Source of the DNA: JBCCFW01 sp039029535
GTDB lineage: Bacteria > Acidobacteriota > JBCCFW01
Assembly (NCBI GenBank): GCA_039029535.1
Contig: JBCCFW010000111.1
Coordinates: forward strand, 1-24,332
DNA length: 24,332 bases
Direction of reading: 5' to 3'
The notes beneath the pieces were generated by a model, which worked only from the letters and a program-made list of their open reading frames with translations, was not told the DNA's origin and searched no databases. A program made the position numbers and the translations under genes. Below are positions 24,128-24,332 of this stretch, piece after piece. Position 1 is the first letter of the stretch. Each line of letters starts with the position of its first letter.

Positions 24128-24332
24128 TCCTTCGCCTCCCGACGCTGCTGGATGAGCGTCTCCAGTCGGTCGAGGAGCTTCGAGTCCACCGAGTCGGCCG
24201 ACTCGAGGAAGGCCATGAGGAGGGGCTCACGCTCGACACCGGGCGTGCCGAGCAGGCCGGTCATCTCGCGACCGAGCTCGACCTCCCGCGACTCGGCGGC
24301 CCGGTAGGCCCAGGCGCTGCCCCTCTTCCGAC
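24124..24332 (-). CDS. BlaI/MecI/CopY family repressor, C-terminal part
   Basis: The gene runs off the right edge, and 68 codons plus the stop are visible. The peptide begins KRGSAWAYRAAESREVELG, matching the wing end of the BlaI winged helix (KRGRAYxYxPxxSREE). It continues with LLGTPGVEREPLLMAFLES and SKLLDRLETLIQQRRE, matching the dimerisation helices (LFGGSPexLlxxLle...eLxxLrxLLee). These repressors bind dyad operators and are inactivated by the partner M56 protease or by metal. Its TGA overlaps the M56 ATG. Its start and any operator lie beyond the window. Confidence 0.85.
   Translation of the reverse strand, partial: RKRGSAWAYRAAESREVELGREMTGLLGTPGVEREPLLMAFLESADSVDSKLLDRLETLIQQRREAKE

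Overview
The window is about 24.3 kb of very GC-rich, densely coding bacterial DNA. LpxB (lipid A disaccharide synthase), an ExbB/ExbD/TonB energy module, a tripartite RND efflux system with an outer-membrane factor, and lipoproteins show a diderm (Gram-negative) organism. The combination of high GC, many RTGA start/stop overlaps, secreted propeller/PKD-like proteins and M56/BlaI regulators fits a Planctomycetota-type genome best. Myxococcota or Acidobacteriota cannot be excluded from sequence reading alone. No 16S gene or other firm taxonomic marker is present.

Layout. (1) 1-3260, minus strand: an apparent operon reading zinc-ribbon/KFG-domain protein -> UDP-glucuronate decarboxylase-like SDR -> ExbB -> ExbD -> TonB. 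The TonB gene lacks a normal C-terminus. The first ~60 bases read on the plus strand as a piece of a PQQ-type beta-propeller, so the left edge may be a chimeric or rearranged junction. (2) 3559-4740, plus: lpxB. (3) 4775-8316, minus: a secreted TPR protein translationally coupled to an M1-aminopeptidase-like protein whose HExxH has become HRxxH. (4) 8377-11196, plus: a large membrane protein fused to a degenerate spermidine-synthase-like domain, then three small hairpins and tRNA-Thr(CGU). (5) 11402-12602: a divergent pair, a GNAT acetyltransferase (minus) and a short AdoMet-decarboxylase (SpeD)-like pyruvoyl enzyme (plus) with an altered self-cleavage site. (6) 12875-14818, plus: a secreted propeller/PKD-like protein. 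(7) 14935-16658, plus: a coupled pair, a phytanoyl-CoA-dioxygenase-like Fe/2OG oxygenase and a TylF-type O-methyltransferase. (8) 16870-24332, minus: a metal-efflux operon reading BlaI/MecI/CopY repressor (partial) -> M56 BlaR1-like protease -> TolC-like factor -> His-rich adaptor lipoprotein -> HME-RND pump -> His-rich lipoprotein with a heavy-metal-binding domain.

The most coherent system is region 8. A BlaR1/BlaI-style protease-repressor switch sits at the head of a heavy-metal RND operon. The M56 sensor carries a compact His/Cys cluster between transmembrane helices and has no penicillin-binding sensor domain, so direct metal sensing is a reasonable inference. The second most interesting area is 8377-12602, where a degenerate aminopropyltransferase fusion lies near a SpeD homologue that keeps Ser/His/Cys at the catalytic spacing but has lost the Glu before the pyruvoyl serine, next to a GNAT acetyltransferase. 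This hints at non-canonical polyamine or amine chemistry. The third is the M1-like protein that keeps all three zinc ligands at exact spacing but has Arg in place of the catalytic Glu.
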